From contig CM077115.1 in NCBI GenBank assembly GCA_039619475.1, positions 420,368,557 to 420,432,556 of the forward strand: a stretch of DNA of 64,000 bases. The letters run 5' to 3'. Of the stretch, positions 11,003 through 22,249 are shown in pieces (the first letter of the stretch is position 1; every line of letters starts with the position of its first letter). Below the pieces are notes generated by a model. The model made no database searches. It was given only the letters and a program-made list of their open reading frames with translations, and was not told the origin of the DNA. Made by a program: the position numbers and the translations under genes. This DNA is from Icerya purchasi (Eukaryota; Arthropoda; Insecta; Hemiptera; Monophlebidae).

Positions 11003-11047
11003 TGTATATATATATATATACATAATATATATATATATATATATATA
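11003..11047. repeat. (AT)n microsatellite
   Basis: TA repeat broken by ACATAA. It directly abuts the Tigger/pogo-like terminus that follows, consistent with insertion at a TA target. Confidence 0.9.
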
Positions 11048-11131
11048 GTCGACTTGCGGTTATCCGGATTAATTGGGCAGCCAGCTGGTCCGGATAATAA
11101 AAAATCCGGATACGCCGGAGTTCAAGATTAA
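11048..11131 (+). mobile_element. Tigger/pogo-like DNA transposon terminus
   Basis: After a TA repeat the sequence reads GTCGACTTGCGGTTATCCGG, then GGTCCGGATAATAAAAAATC, CGGATACGCCGGA. Repeated (T)CCGGATAA words are typical of the ends of Tc1/mariner-Tigger (pogo) elements, which insert at TA. Only this end is visible; no transposase or matching second terminus was found nearby, so it is a truncated end or a solo fragment. Confidence 0.55.
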
Positions 11132-11177
11132 AAATACTGCAAATTAAATGAAAAAATGAAAATTAACTTATCCTACT

Positions 11178-11224
11178 GAATACACATATATACACATATA
11201 CATATATATATATATATATATATA
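11178..11224. repeat. (AT)n/(ATAC)n microsatellite
   Basis: Alternating ACATATATAC and TA units. Confidence 0.9.
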
Positions 11225-11873
11225 GGGTACAATAAATTACTAAACAAGTTTTGATACTGACAAGATTGCTAGACAATGAGATATCTAGGCGTTTTAATTC
11301 GCGTCTAAAATTAACGGCATAGCCTACAAATTGTTTTCAGTCAAAGAGAACGAAAAATATTATTAGGAATCGAAGATAAATTCAAAGCCTGAAGAAGAAA
11401 TAACAAGCAAAAAGCCATCAGAAACATTAAAGAACACTCAGAAGTTATCGTAGAAGTTTACTGTTTGGAAAATACGAGATAGGAAAGGATTTTCTACTAC
11501 CGACCAGTTAATCGCTGAAAATGAAAAAGGCAATTTGTCCGTTATCATCGTTTATCGCCAATTATAAAAATTTCAAAAGCGAACGACAGTAACTATATTC
11601 CCTAAAAACTGAAAATTACTTTTTTATCGCGGTTTTTTTCGACCTCGTTTGACCGAACTTTATTAGCAAGCGCGGAATTAATTTCTAAAACGTAGTGTAA
11701 CCGAAATCTGGATATAATAACCAAATCAAATCATCATCATTATTATTATTATTACATAATTTTGCGACTTGTTTGCGCGAGGCGTGGCCAATTACATATC
11801 AAAATTTTTCATGAAATTCAAAATTTTACAATGGTAATAAATGTACGAAACATGAAACCAAAATTAACACTCC

Positions 11874-11874
<1 letters not shown>

Positions 11875-11960
<86 letters not shown>

Positions 11961-11985
11961 TATACATACATATACTTACATGTAT
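11875..11985. repeat. Long (AT)n microsatellite
   Basis: About 78 bp of nearly pure TA, followed by TACA-interrupted units. Confidence 0.97.
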
Positions 11986-12754
11986 GTTCCCTCAAAAGCG
12001 ATAAAACTTACAAATGTGTATATTAACGATCGATTAGAAATGATAAAATGCTTACGAAACAAAAGTTTTTAAGTAGATAAGAATTTTGTAGTAGGATATG
12101 GGGGAATAAGAAGAAACAGAAGATTTTAATTTTGCGGCAACAAGTCTTAATACGTAATTCGTATGATATTTGTTGTAATTTAGAATGTTTACATGTAAAT
12201 CATTTGCTGTAATAACTTCTTCTCTGGCAAATGAAATTTTGAATCTATTATTTTATATGTAGAAATAAACATCAGAATAAGAAGATGATAAATTATGTAT
12301 ATCGAAAAATGCAGTCTCACTCGGCGCAGGCAAAGCCTTATCTGCTATTAAAATTTATTACAGTTTAGTATAATAATTTTACTCCGCTAATATGAAAAAA
12401 ATAATAATAATAAAAGTAAAAAAAAAAAAAAATGTTACACTGTATGACAATGTTGACTCTAGCGCTAAAGGAAATCCGAATTGAGTACAAATTTAAAAAA
12501 GATATTGAGAGAAATAGTGACGTAAAAAAATTAATTTCCTTACTTTTACTGAAACGAAAGTTGTAAAGGCCGACCACCGTTTTAGTCTCCGGTAAAATAT
12601 AATTTCCGAGATATTTTCATTACTGATAGCTTAATGCAACTGTGTAAGGTACTTCCGAAGTCGTGAGAATATATGTATACCGCATGTTTAGTTTTAGAAA
12701 GGTTTATCAGTCTATTAATATTTACCTAATTTTCTATTAAATTTATTCCGCTTC

Positions 12755-12905
12755 GAGCCAATTTTCGTGAAACATTAGGGTATTATCGTTAAGCAAAACT
12801 GTATCGCCTGCATAAACAAGAAGTTTTAACTGACACGAGTCATTAATAAAGATTAGAAATAAAATTGGCTCTGAAATACTCCCCCTCGAGCAATGCCGAT
12901 CTTTT
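12755..12905 (-). mobile_element. Reverse transcriptase fragment with mutated YADD motif
   Basis: The minus strand reads SRGSISEPILFLIFINDSCQ, then LKLLVYAGDTVLLNDNTL. This aligns to the RT stretch GxxQGSxLxPxLFLIFINDL...YADDTVLL of jockey-like non-LTR elements. The catalytic YADD is YAGD and the conserved Gln before GS is lost, so the RT is dead. The frame is open over about 50 codons to a TAA. Family beyond jockey-like is unresolved. Confidence 0.7.
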
Positions 12906-13099
12906 ACGCCTGTTCAAAACTATATTCATTACTTATAATGACGATAATGATAATATTAATAATTAATAAACGGTAATAATAGTAAAAATCAAGAATGAAT
13001 TCAAATTAATAATGATAGTAATGATAATGATAAATAAAAAAGAAAAAAGAGCGGTTTTATAATCGAATGAATAATGAAAAGTTAACGATACTTTTTTAG

Positions 13100-13253
13100 A
13101 TACGTCGGCTGGAAGGCTTACATATTAAAATACCCCCGCAATACGGATATTGTAGATCCGGTTAAATTACCAGGAGCTCCGTTCAGTCACTACTACTGTC
13201 AAGAGCCATCGGACGAAGGGATTATTATGGAAACCGATTTAATGGTCAAAGAC
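13100..13253 (+). CDS. Internal exon of the same unrecognised gene (exon b)
   Basis: Bounded by a strong acceptor (CTTTTTTAG ending at 13099) and a consensus donor (GAC then GTAAGTAG at 13254). After completing the Arg codon from exon a it encodes 51 residues: YVGWKAYILKYPRNTDIVDP, then VKLPGAPFSHYYCQEPSDEG, IIMETDLMVKD. It ends in phase 0, matching the acceptor at 40214. The intron to exon a is 3,439 bp. GC content is well above the surrounding intron. No family is recognised. The IIMETDLMVKD end, read with exon c, weakly recalls the late strand of MATH/TRAF-type domains. Confidence 0.8.
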
Positions 13254-13708
13254 GTAAGTAGTAGACGAATTTAACCTTTTTTTCCTGCCAGCTCTTACTT
13301 AGAAGTTCAAACACTATCCTTACCATTCAATAAGTCTTTTCGAAAAAGTAATCGCCTTCGATTTTTATAGGTATATGAATTTTCCGGTAAAATGCTTTTC
13401 TCGGTTATTATCTATTTATATTACAGCCTTAAGCGGAATCGTGCCACTTGCAACGATTTTCAAATTTTGTTCTTGTCAAATTTTCCGTAGACAATGTTAG
13501 GCGATTATTCGCTTTATAACTTCCTAAAATTGCCTCTTCTAAGCAGCTAATACGAAATTATCTCCTCTGGCGAGATTTCCGGTTACCCCGTTTTAGACTA
13601 TCCCGAATGTCGTCTGCGGCATCGCCAGTTGCGTTAGTTGTGTTCTTCTTAAGTACGCGTTATAATTAGTTGCCGCGAACTGGCCGGTTAGAATAAAAGT
13701 TTACCGAA

Positions 13709-13726
13709 CGAACGAACGAACGAAGA
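13709..13726. repeat. (GAAC)n short microsatellite
   Basis: Four GAAC/CGAA units in tandem. Confidence 0.9.
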
Positions 13727-14021
13727 AAACAAATTAAAATCGAAGTATAAAAATTATCTTTAAAATGTTTAAAAGTTCTTTTTTACAAACTGAAAGTATT
13801 CGACGAAGTTTTCGTATTTTACATTTCGCAACATTTAAAATTGTGTGTAATGTTTTTTAACATTTAATTATTACTTTTAAATGTGGTAGAAAATGAAAAA
13901 AAAAGGTAGAAGAAAATGAAATTGAACGCGACTTACAGAGTGTTTCGGCAATTTTAATCGAATATATCTCTATTCATCAAAAATTATACAATATCAAAAT
14001 TGACCAGAATGGAGCCGGTCA

Positions 14022-14340
14022 AATTAAAGTAAAAGTAAAGTAAAGTGAATCCCATATATCCTCGATAGGGCATCATGGATTGTGAAATTAAACTTTTCAT
14101 AATGTACTTAAGGATCTAATGGATCTAAAGAGAATATTAAGGCTAGTTCCTTTCTACTTTTGGATTATCCGCCTTTACTTTCCCCCAGATAATATAACCA
14201 ATATTCAATTTCAGATTAGGTATATATACCTCAAAGTGACCTCTAGATATCCGGAACGAGACCAGTCTCGATAACCTATGATACCTCTGATTTAGTAGTA
14301 GCCAAGCGTCTTAATCGCTAGGCTAATGAGAGCACAGAAA
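14022..14340 (-). mobile_element. tRNA-derived SINE (family 1), fullest copy
   Basis: On the minus strand the head carries a box A-like TAGCCTAGCGATTAAGACGC (+ coordinates 14306–14325) and a box B-like GGTTATCGAGACTGG (14262–14276), spaced as in a tRNA promoter. The body has ATTCAATTTCAGATTA-like and GGCCAGTTCCTTT-like words. The end has a (TTTAC)n tail (+ strand GTAAAAGTAAAGTAAAGT near 14028–14045). Related copies lie at 26735–26965, 47690–47942, 53350–53665 and a tail piece at 52668–52720. A SINE moves with LINE enzymes; the partner here is unknown. Confidence 0.8.
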
Positions 14341-14936
14341 TATTTTTAAAAAGATTTTAAACTTTCGTGGCATTTTTGATTCACCATTCGTCTATTACTC
14401 TCGGTAAAAACTACGTCACAATTGTTTTCATCGTCAGAACAAAGTCTCGATTAGAATAATTTATATTTACTTAATACCTAATTCAAAAGAAATATTTCCC
14501 AATTTTAGAAGCTGCTTATCATAAATTTTCAGACCGACTACAGAGTGTTAAAAACCTTGTAAGTACAATGCCAGCGCTGCAGGGGGGGGCACTCGCCATT
14601 TTTTATAGACTTTTTGCAAATTTCGAAAGTTTGCTTAATTGAAATGTGACTTCTACCTCCAAAAATCGAGCTTTCCGATTGAAAAAAAAATTTTCGTCGA
14701 ACTTTCCAGTTTGCGACGTAGCGTGAGTTCAAATTAAATATCTTCTTCAAGGATATTTTCCTTTAGAGAACTTCTTTGTATGCGTGTTTAAGATGCGAAT
14801 TGGATTTTTCAACTTCTACACTCGACCTATGTAAAAGCATACTGTTTTGTTTTTTTCGTTTCAAAAATTAAATTGAGTTGTTAACGAAAATGTTTTTATC
14901 TGACAAAAAGAAAACCAAAAAAAAGCCACTTTCATG

Positions 14937-14961
14937 ATATATATATATATATATATATATT
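14937..14961. repeat. (AT)n microsatellite
   Basis: Short pure TA tract. Confidence 0.95.
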
Positions 14962-15204
14962 TTACACGTAATATATTGTTATTTTCTGATAAATTATGAA
15001 TTTTTTTTTTTGGTCCCCAATTCGTAATACGATATAGGGTAAATATATTTAGAAAATTTATACTAATAATTTATATAAATAACAGGTCTGTTCTGAGCCC
15101 GTCCATTTAAGTTTATGGAACCCTGACACAATGTTAATGATAACTAGTATACATAAATTTAATATTAATATAGGTGTACATGTATTTTACGGTGATTTGA
15201 TTTA

Positions 15205-15740
15205 CATCACTCTTACAATTAGATAGAAAAATTGTCAACAACTTATACGAATTGGAAATTCAAAGTTGTCAACCCAACTCCTAATCTTATTGTGTTTTCC
15301 CTTTTCTCCGAATTCCTTTTATCTTTCCATGCGGCCTTTAACTGTTGACAAGTTTCCTTTTCTTTTTGTTGTCCCCTGATCACTGCCATACGTCGCCTTC
15401 GTTCCGGTCATACATTTCTTCCTTCGTCACTTTTTCCTTTTTTTCCTCGTCTCCTGCCCACGGTATTCACCCAGAAAATTTCTTTTTTCTGCGTAATGTC
15501 AATCATGTTTTCTTCGAATGTTCCTCACTTTCTTCAGAACGTTCTCTCTTCTATTCTCAGCTTTTGAACCTTGGTCTTCCTACTCCATGACTCTTATAGT
15601 TTTTCTCATTTCCTTCCTTGTCAGTTGTTCCTATTCTAGCTTCTTTCATTTATTCCTATCTCGCGCCAGATTAAAATATGTTATGCTCCTTTTGAGCTAT
15701 CATTTAGATTCCTTGGTTGATTAGGCTGTTGCTCAAACAA
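15205..15740 (+). mobile_element. Non-LTR retrotransposon 3' fragment, inverted twin of 7475–8020
   Basis: The + strand carries HTSPSFRSYISSFVTFSFFS and NVNHVFFECSSLSSERSLFY, the zinc-knuckle tail of the RT–RNase H family, followed by LLNLGLPTP. The reverse complement of 7475–8020 matches nearly base for base from ATCACTCTTA (about 15207) to TTGATTAGGCTGTTGCTC (about 15735), with few differences. It lacks a clear long poly(A) tail. It lies in the intron between exons b and c. Confidence 0.8.
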
Positions 15741-16019
15741 AAAAACATTCAATTATTTCTGAGAAATGTGTAAATGAATATATTCATAAACCACCGGTAT
15801 CTTTTAAACCGATAGAAAATAAAGAAGGAAAAAATAAGACGAAAAAGAAAACAGGAAGGAAAATAAGAAAAAAATAGAGGCGGAAAATAGCCTACATACG
15901 TAACAGGAGGAAATGATAATTATCTATTTATATCTGAGAAAACTAAAAAAATAAATGAAACGGGGAAAGAAAAAAATTGATGAAAAATAAAGAGGGTCTT
16001 GCCACTGTTAATGCAATGA

Positions 16020-16160
16020 GAAATAGTATAATCGCCCACTACTGTACCGGTTGGGCTAATTAAAAGAAGTTAAGCGAGAGGGGATGGAAAGAGTCAGATA
16101 ATAACTGCGTTGCCTGCCAGACACTAGTCCATTGAAAGTCAGTGCGCAACGAAAGGAACA
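16020..16160. other. GC-richer intronic block, unassigned
   Basis: About 140 bp (around CTGCGTTGCCTGCCAGACAC) is less AT-rich than its flanks but shows no open frame or recognisable repeat. Confidence 0.25.
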
Positions 16161-16477
16161 GTCGAAAATAATAAAAAATCTGTTTACATCTAAGGAAATT
16201 ACAAAAATTGAAATAATAGTAAGCGGCAAATTATAAATAATTAAAAAAAAAAAAGACCCAACCTATAATTCTTCTGTCAACAAAGTAATTTCACGTTTAT
16301 CTGTTAAACAAGTTTCCATAGTAACAACCGCTACTCGAAAATAATTCGGCAACTGTGTTTCGACACGAACATGTCTTAAAAGCTTTTGTAAAAATGTACT
16401 CGTTTTCATAAATGCACGTGTCACTTCTATTCAATTTACGATCAACAGTTTAAATCGATCTACCGTTGATAACTTCT

Positions 16478-16865
16478 TGTCATACAGACAAGCAAATGCT
16501 AGAATCAAGACATGTAAAAAGACAAAAAAAGCGTCTTGGACTGCTTTTTGTTCATCCTTGTCTAGATGTACTCCGTTTTCCTGCATTTTGAAGTTAGCCA
16601 AAGCCATCCAAAACTCACACCGCCCTTCCTATATGGATCTTCCAAACTTATTGCTGCTTTTCCTAAGAAACATAAATTCATCTCCAGCCTTATACGGAGT
16701 CCTCTATTCTGTTCTTAAAAATCTTTCTAAACAATCCTGTTAAACATTTTTAAATCTCTTCCCTTTTTTAGCTATACTCCTCCTACATGGAACTCCTTCA
16801 TAATTGTCCTCATTCCAAAGGATGAAGACTATTCGGCTTTCCGCTGTATTTCCCTCGCTAGGTGC
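16478..16865 (+). mobile_element. 5' RT-region fragment of the RT–RNase H non-LTR family
   Basis: RQANARIKTCKKTKKASWTA, FCSSLSRCTPFSCILKLAKA and later YGVLYSVLKNLS, then LSSFQRMKTIRLSAVF, parallel the stretch before and at the start of RT in 35580–36150 (KQVNARTKFILKAV, KASWKKFCSSFSRNTPLSHI, YLALKNLS). Frameshifts and stops interrupt it. It ends abruptly at 16865, where another element end begins. Confidence 0.65.
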
Positions 16866-16890
16866 AGTGGCGGATCCACCGGGGGGGGGC
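16866..16890 (+). mobile_element. Possible DNA transposon terminus with G-run
   Basis: CAGTGGCGGATCCACC followed by nine G interrupts the retrotransposon fragment. CAGTGGCGGATCC-type ends followed by a G-run are common terminal sequences of hAT-like elements. I could not locate the other end, so this is suggestive only. Confidence 0.3.
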
Positions 16891-19025
16891 ATAACATTTT
16901 TTACAACAGAGAAACCTAATTGATACTATAAAAAAATTGTGAAAATACGTAATAAAGAATCTTATTAAGTTCACGGGGTAAAATCATTCACTGCCGCCAT
17001 TTTGGCATCGTTTCCGTTTTGGAAGAATAATGTGGACTACATTTTCTCATTTTCTAACGTCTGTCCTGTGCAAGTCCATTATTCGGTTCATGCTGATTAT
17101 GCGTGAACTATTAGGACAGAAATTTCGAAAAAAATTGCTATACATTTTTTTTTATAATGCGCAGTCTCTTCAGCACTCTATAGGCGGCCAATGTTCGAAT
17201 TTGAGAATAATTTTCCCGTACGATAATTTAATGATATCGAATTTTATCGTGTTTGTTTCGCTGCTCGGCTAGTAGTGTTACAATTTCGTCCGGATGCATT
17301 ACTTTCATTTGTCTCATAGAAAAAAACTTCAAGTCGGTATTGTTCGTTATTTTTTACAGCAAGCAACGGTCTTCTACTATGTATGTATCAGTATGCGACG
17401 AGGGTCATTCGTTATCATATGTGTAGGAATTTTTTCGAAAGAGCGCACATAGAGTGAAGTGTAATTTATTAAATTTCAAAATGCAGCGCTGAAACCACAA
17501 ATTACATTTCTTCGGCCATACGTTATCCGAGTAAAGTATTCGTCCCGTGCAACGATAAATGTAAAATAAGGCGTCAAGTTGGTAAGCAAAATATTTGCTA
17601 TCCCATTCAGCTGAAATTTGCACCTTCCGTCATTCTTAATTTGCCTCAATTCGCGCAGGGACCGGAATAATAGGGTCACGTGTGGCTATGCTTGGTTACG
17701 ATGTGTGTCCTTTCAAGTTATTTAGGTTATATCACCCTACCGCTTTCCCCGCTGAATTTCTACCTATCCGAGTAAAAGTCTTTGCCGAAGCTGCATAACA
17801 TAGAAATCAGATTAGTTCTTTCAAAAGTAGTCCGAGACAGGATTCCCATTTAAACGGATATAGAGCTATGCGAACGATTTTCGAGAGGAACCTATTTTTT
17901 TTAGTTTCATCCTATAAGAGAGCTTTCATCGATATCGTAAATATAATTTAACGTTACGCCATTACTTCTTCATTAGATCATCTCTATGAAAGAAAAACGT
18001 TTTAATTCGTTCGTAACTTTCATCGAACGAGATCACCCCTGTTTTGGTCGTATACTTTTATCGAACACCTTGAACTGATCGAAAACTTTAATTAAACGGC
18101 TTTCGTTATTGCACAAAAATTGAACACAAGTTTGAATTTTCTGCCTGATACTAAGCTGCTCGTCCACTAGGTTGCCAGGACTACTGTACTTTTCGGTCAG
18201 CTGCTTCCTTGCTTTCCTCCTTAACCTCTAAGTTTCCTTGTCGATAATTGCTAAAGGTTGCATAATGAACTCTGTTTCAACTAAGTCGTTCTGTGAGAGA
18301 TGAAAATAAGAACAAAGAAGCACCTAGGTACATGAAAAATAAAAAAACATAATTGCTGTGCGCAAGCCTTATTTACCGAAGTCGATTAATAAATGAATGC
18401 TGTATTTCGTGGACGTCATTTGCCTTTTCTGTGGCATGATTTATTCATAATTTACACAAGAAAAAACAAAGTAAGCTTCGAAAGGCTTTTGCTTAAGCTT
18501 CCAACTATGTTGATTTCAACAAATAAATTTCCGCGCTCATAATTACAATTAATTTAACAGAACATATCCGGCGAGTTATTAAACCGGCATTCGATGAGAT
18601 TACCCGTTGAAGAAAAAAAAAAAAAAAATCATTTGAAGTAAAGGAATGTCGCGAATAAATTTTGTTCGCAACTAATGTCCTAATACAGTGTTACTCTGTA
18701 CTGGAGTTGCAGCGGACATCAGCGAAAAGAATTTCATTGTGATAATGGCACTGTTATTATGCGTAATCCATTCGGTTCTCTATTTTCTTTTAACGCATCT
18801 AAATAACATTGCAAAAAAAAAGAGAGACTTGGCGTATTCTGCGTTATGAACTGGTCTCAACTATTATATCGAAACCATTATTCCACATCTTCAACGAGAT
18901 TCCTAAACTGGTAGTTATGAAGTCGTTCCCACGCTAATATTCTATTACCTCCTCACGAATAATAAATTCTTACCCCCGGTCTCTTCTTTTATGTCATACT
19001 AAATTTCCTTCGACGTATCCTAGGA
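16891..19025. other. Intronic, no gene supported
   Basis: About 2.1 kb of intron. A less AT-rich part near 17400–17760 has short frames on both strands that I cannot assign. A run of A (18611–18629) is the only simple feature. Confidence 0.4.
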
Positions 19026-19030
19026 CTCAA

Positions 19031-19129
19031 AAAGTGAAGAATATTGAAGTTCTTAGAATGAATCTTGAACTCCTACAAACCGTCAAAAAACGAAAGCAAT
19101 ACTTGGGACACATTATGAAGCGGGAAACG
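19031..19129 (+). mobile_element. RTE/craft-like reverse transcriptase C-terminal fragment
   Basis: A 33-codon frame reads KVKNIEVLRMNLELLQTVKK, then RKQYLGHIMKRET. It matches the wording EVLxRxxxxxELLxTIKKRKxxYLGHIMR found after the RT palm in RTE/BovB-like insect elements. No longer flanking homology was seen. Confidence 0.65.
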
Positions 19130-20480
19130 GTAGGACGATGTTTTTTGTAGGCAAAATGAGAAAATTGTAGCTTAAAGTCGTGGGACAGAGCTATTTCTGT
19201 TCGTAGCCGACTCAGAGTGTCTAGACGGGACGTGTTTTCCCCTGGCTAGCACGGTTCAGTTGTGGCTTTAATAGAAAAGTCTGGCAGAAGATTTGGTGCT
19301 CTTTCCTTGCAGACAAGCATTTTTGCTTAAAAACATACGGTATTGCGACTGGGTTTTCAGGCACGGGAGAAAGCATTGCTGCTGATCGAGCAGATATATC
19401 GACTCGCTCATTCCATAGTTGTTGTTGCGTGTCGATAACTATGCTGTTGAGCAGTGCCTTTTAGACATGCCAGAATTATATGTAGAAGGAGCGATTCTGA
19501 AATTTAAAAAAAAAGTGGAATTGAAGAAAAACATAAAGTTATTTTAAAAGTTCGGAAAAGCTGTTAAGGATTAAGATAAAAGTACCTTCAACTCTGAGAT
19601 TAAGCTGGTTTCTTCCATCTTTTCCCTTGTTTTACATAATGAACCGCTTTCGGTAGAGATGATAATTTTTAACGCTGCCGTAAAATCGGCTAAAAGAAAG
19701 AAAATTAAAATTTTAAATTCAGCTTTTTCGAATGCACATTAACTTGTTAACGAGAGCTAAGCGTGCCAAACCTACATGGAAGTTGACTCGGAAATTTTAA
19801 ATATTCCAGAGGGCACTCTGACGATTTTTAAACAATTCCAGCCATATATTATTCTGAGAAATCGGAAGTTTACACGGTGTAATTAAAACTTTTAAAACAG
19901 TAAAAACTTCGTAAACTCCTTTTATGAATAATTTCATTCTATAATTAACGTAATATTGTGTCAAGTTAATATTGACGCGTATTAAATTATAAATAAATAA
20001 TCGAAAATGTATGTTAATTCACGAAACAAATGAAATAAACCGACACAATACTTTTCGGATTCAAATACTCCACAATCAATCATGATTAATTAATAATCAC
20101 GATTTTGGCGTATTTGAGTCGAAGACATATCTCTCTGTTCACTTTTTCTGTGAATTAATACTACTTTCTTGTTTTTAGCGTTCGTCATATTTCATTTGCA
20201 CATCTTATTACGAACAACCTAATCAAAAAGTAATTTCGCATTAATCCGCATTGAAAGTACTCTTAAAAAGTAAAATATTAAATTTAAGTAAGATTTAATT
20301 TTAGCTCGTGAAAAAGTAATATTATCGAAATTAAGCGAATTCGAAAAACGGAAGTAATAACAAAAATCTCGGTTCGAAATTCAGTCGGTACCGATGTTTT
20401 TTTTGTTTTTTTTTTAAAAACAACTGCTAAAAGTGTTGCGCCCTTCAACCAATGAAAATGCTTAGAAAATTTCGCCGACA
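19130..20480. other. Intronic, no gene supported
   Basis: A less AT-rich part at about 19190–19470 gives a short + frame (FSGTGESIAADRADISTRSF) that I cannot place; the rest is AT-rich intron. Confidence 0.35.
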
Positions 20481-20483
20481 GAA

Positions 20484-20503
20484 GTGTGTGTGTGTGTGTG
20501 TGT
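20484..20503. repeat. (GT)n microsatellite
   Basis: Ten GT units. Confidence 0.97.
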
Positions 20504-21235
20504 CCTTCACTGAATAAATTATATAATTTTCAGCTAAAGTAATATGAAAATGGTGTCGTATAATTTTAAGCCGTTGGTACAGTGCTAGTAATGAAATCCG
20601 TTACTAGCAAGCGACGTGCTCTTTTCCCGGTTCAACCAGTCTTCTTAGTCAAATTTAAATCTGCAAATATATTCCGAGATTTCGACCTTTTCGACGTTAA
20701 TGCGAAGAAGAAAGCAACAGGAAACTTCGGCACTCGTTGATTATCGTTTGGCTAAATGCCGTGTTACAAATATGAATATGAAATTACACAATATTATACA
20801 GCAACAGAAAATTACATCGATTAAATTAGTTCACCGCTATACTGGATTTTAAGAAAAAATCGCTATTCGTTTTGCGTTTACATAAAAATTAAAATTAATT
20901 TTTTTTTTTTTTTTGTATTGACACTTTTAGTCCGTTCGCGTTTTGTATAATATGCCCCTCGGTAAAATGATTCTTTTTATATATTAACCTATATATCGAT
21001 GCAAAGTATACTAAATAATGGTTTAATATTTTTCCCCGCATGAACTTCTGCAGTTACATAAGTTCACATCATTTAATTTAAAACAATTTTATTGACTCAT
21101 AATTGCGTACAAGAGTAATGTAAAATGTAAGAAAAGCGTGGTAAAAGAATTTACGCTGATAAAATAAATGTTTATACTAATACAGAATTATTATTACGTA
21201 CGTTATCAAATAAAACAGTTATAAATTATTTTATA

Positions 21236-21384
21236 TATTTTACGAAATTATTAATCCTAATAATATGCCGAACACGAATTATAAAATATACTATTAAAAT
21301 TTAAAAGCAGTATTAAATTTTAATAGTATCTTTTTTGTAATTCATGTTCGACATATTATTGGGAATTATTAACTTCGTAAAATA
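21236..21384. repeat. AT-rich hairpin (inverted repeat, arms about 70 bp)
   Basis: ATTTTACGAAATTATTAATC with CTAATAATATGCCGAACACG pairs with CATGTTCGACATATTATTGG followed by GAATTATTAACTTCGTAAAA; the inner part ATACTATTAAAATTTAA pairs with TTAAATTTTAATAGTAT around a loop of under 10 bp. Mismatches are few. MITE-like palindrome in the intron. Confidence 0.85.
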
Positions 21385-21574
21385 AATATAAATATAGTGC
21401 CGACAGAGTGAATGCTTGGCTCTAAACACAGCAAAGCAAACGTAAGAAATTGTAATGAACGAAAGATTAAATAGAGAAGAATTCTGGGAGCGAAACAGGA
21501 AAACGGAATGTTGAAATTAAGAAGCTATTAAAATTTTATGAAAACATTGAAAAAATAGTCGTGGTGACACCATG

Positions 21575-21785
21575 CGGAAAAAAAGAGTGAAACAGTACGA
21601 ACATTTGAAAAGAACGTACGGAAAAAGGATGACGAAGAAACTGTTGGACTATTTCGACAAAAAGCTGAACTGATTTCGGGAGATGAAAAATGACCTTGCA
21701 GAAATGGGAATAAACGAAGAAGAAATAAAAGATAGAAACAAATTCCGAAGAAAGGTACTGGACCCTGTTCATGGCAAAGGAAAAA
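21575..21785 (+). mobile_element. C-terminal tail of an RTE-like retrotransposon ORF (degenerate)
   Basis: The + strand reads RMTKKLLDYFDKKLN, a stop, then FREMKNDLAEMGINEEEIKD, RNKFRRKVLDP. The order (K)RW.D..K.DL..MGI.EEEA.DR.KWRR.V is the usual end of RTE/BovB-like ORFs in insects. One in-frame TGA and changed residues (Trp replaced) show decay. Confidence 0.5.
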
Positions 21786-22249
21786 GGAAGAACGGGAGCA
21801 GTTCGGACAAATGAAAGAAAGGTCGGAATGCTGATGAAGATGTACTGGAAGGAGCGGAGAAGAAATGACAGGATGCATTATAATACACGGTCCAAAGACG
21901 GCCAAAATCGCTAAAAGAAGAAGTGCCGACAGTGCCGGTGTTTTTTTGTTTTTTTTTTTAAATCAAATTACATATATTATATACAATTCCCAATTAGCCA
22001 TGGTTAAAGAACCTTAGTGGCCATATATTGGTTTCACATAATTAGTCTCTGAAAGTTACATTTAATATTATATAAATTATTTTAATTTAAGCAGAGTGAA
22101 AAGTTACAGAAATTATATGCAGTCTGACCACCTATCGCCGCTGTACCCCGCTAGCCTTTTCAGTAGCATTGTACGAGAGCAAGTTTTACTACATCGTAAA
22201 GGCGAGTGTCTTTTTTCAATATATACGATTTTTGATATATTACTTCATT

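Noticed and set aside
11762..12004. Frame with a run of Tyr-Ile repeats
   Set aside because: It is translation of the (AT)n microsatellite.
17405..17679. Overlapping minus-strand frames of 67–72 codons
   Set aside because: No recognisable motif, no splice support; left as unassigned intron.
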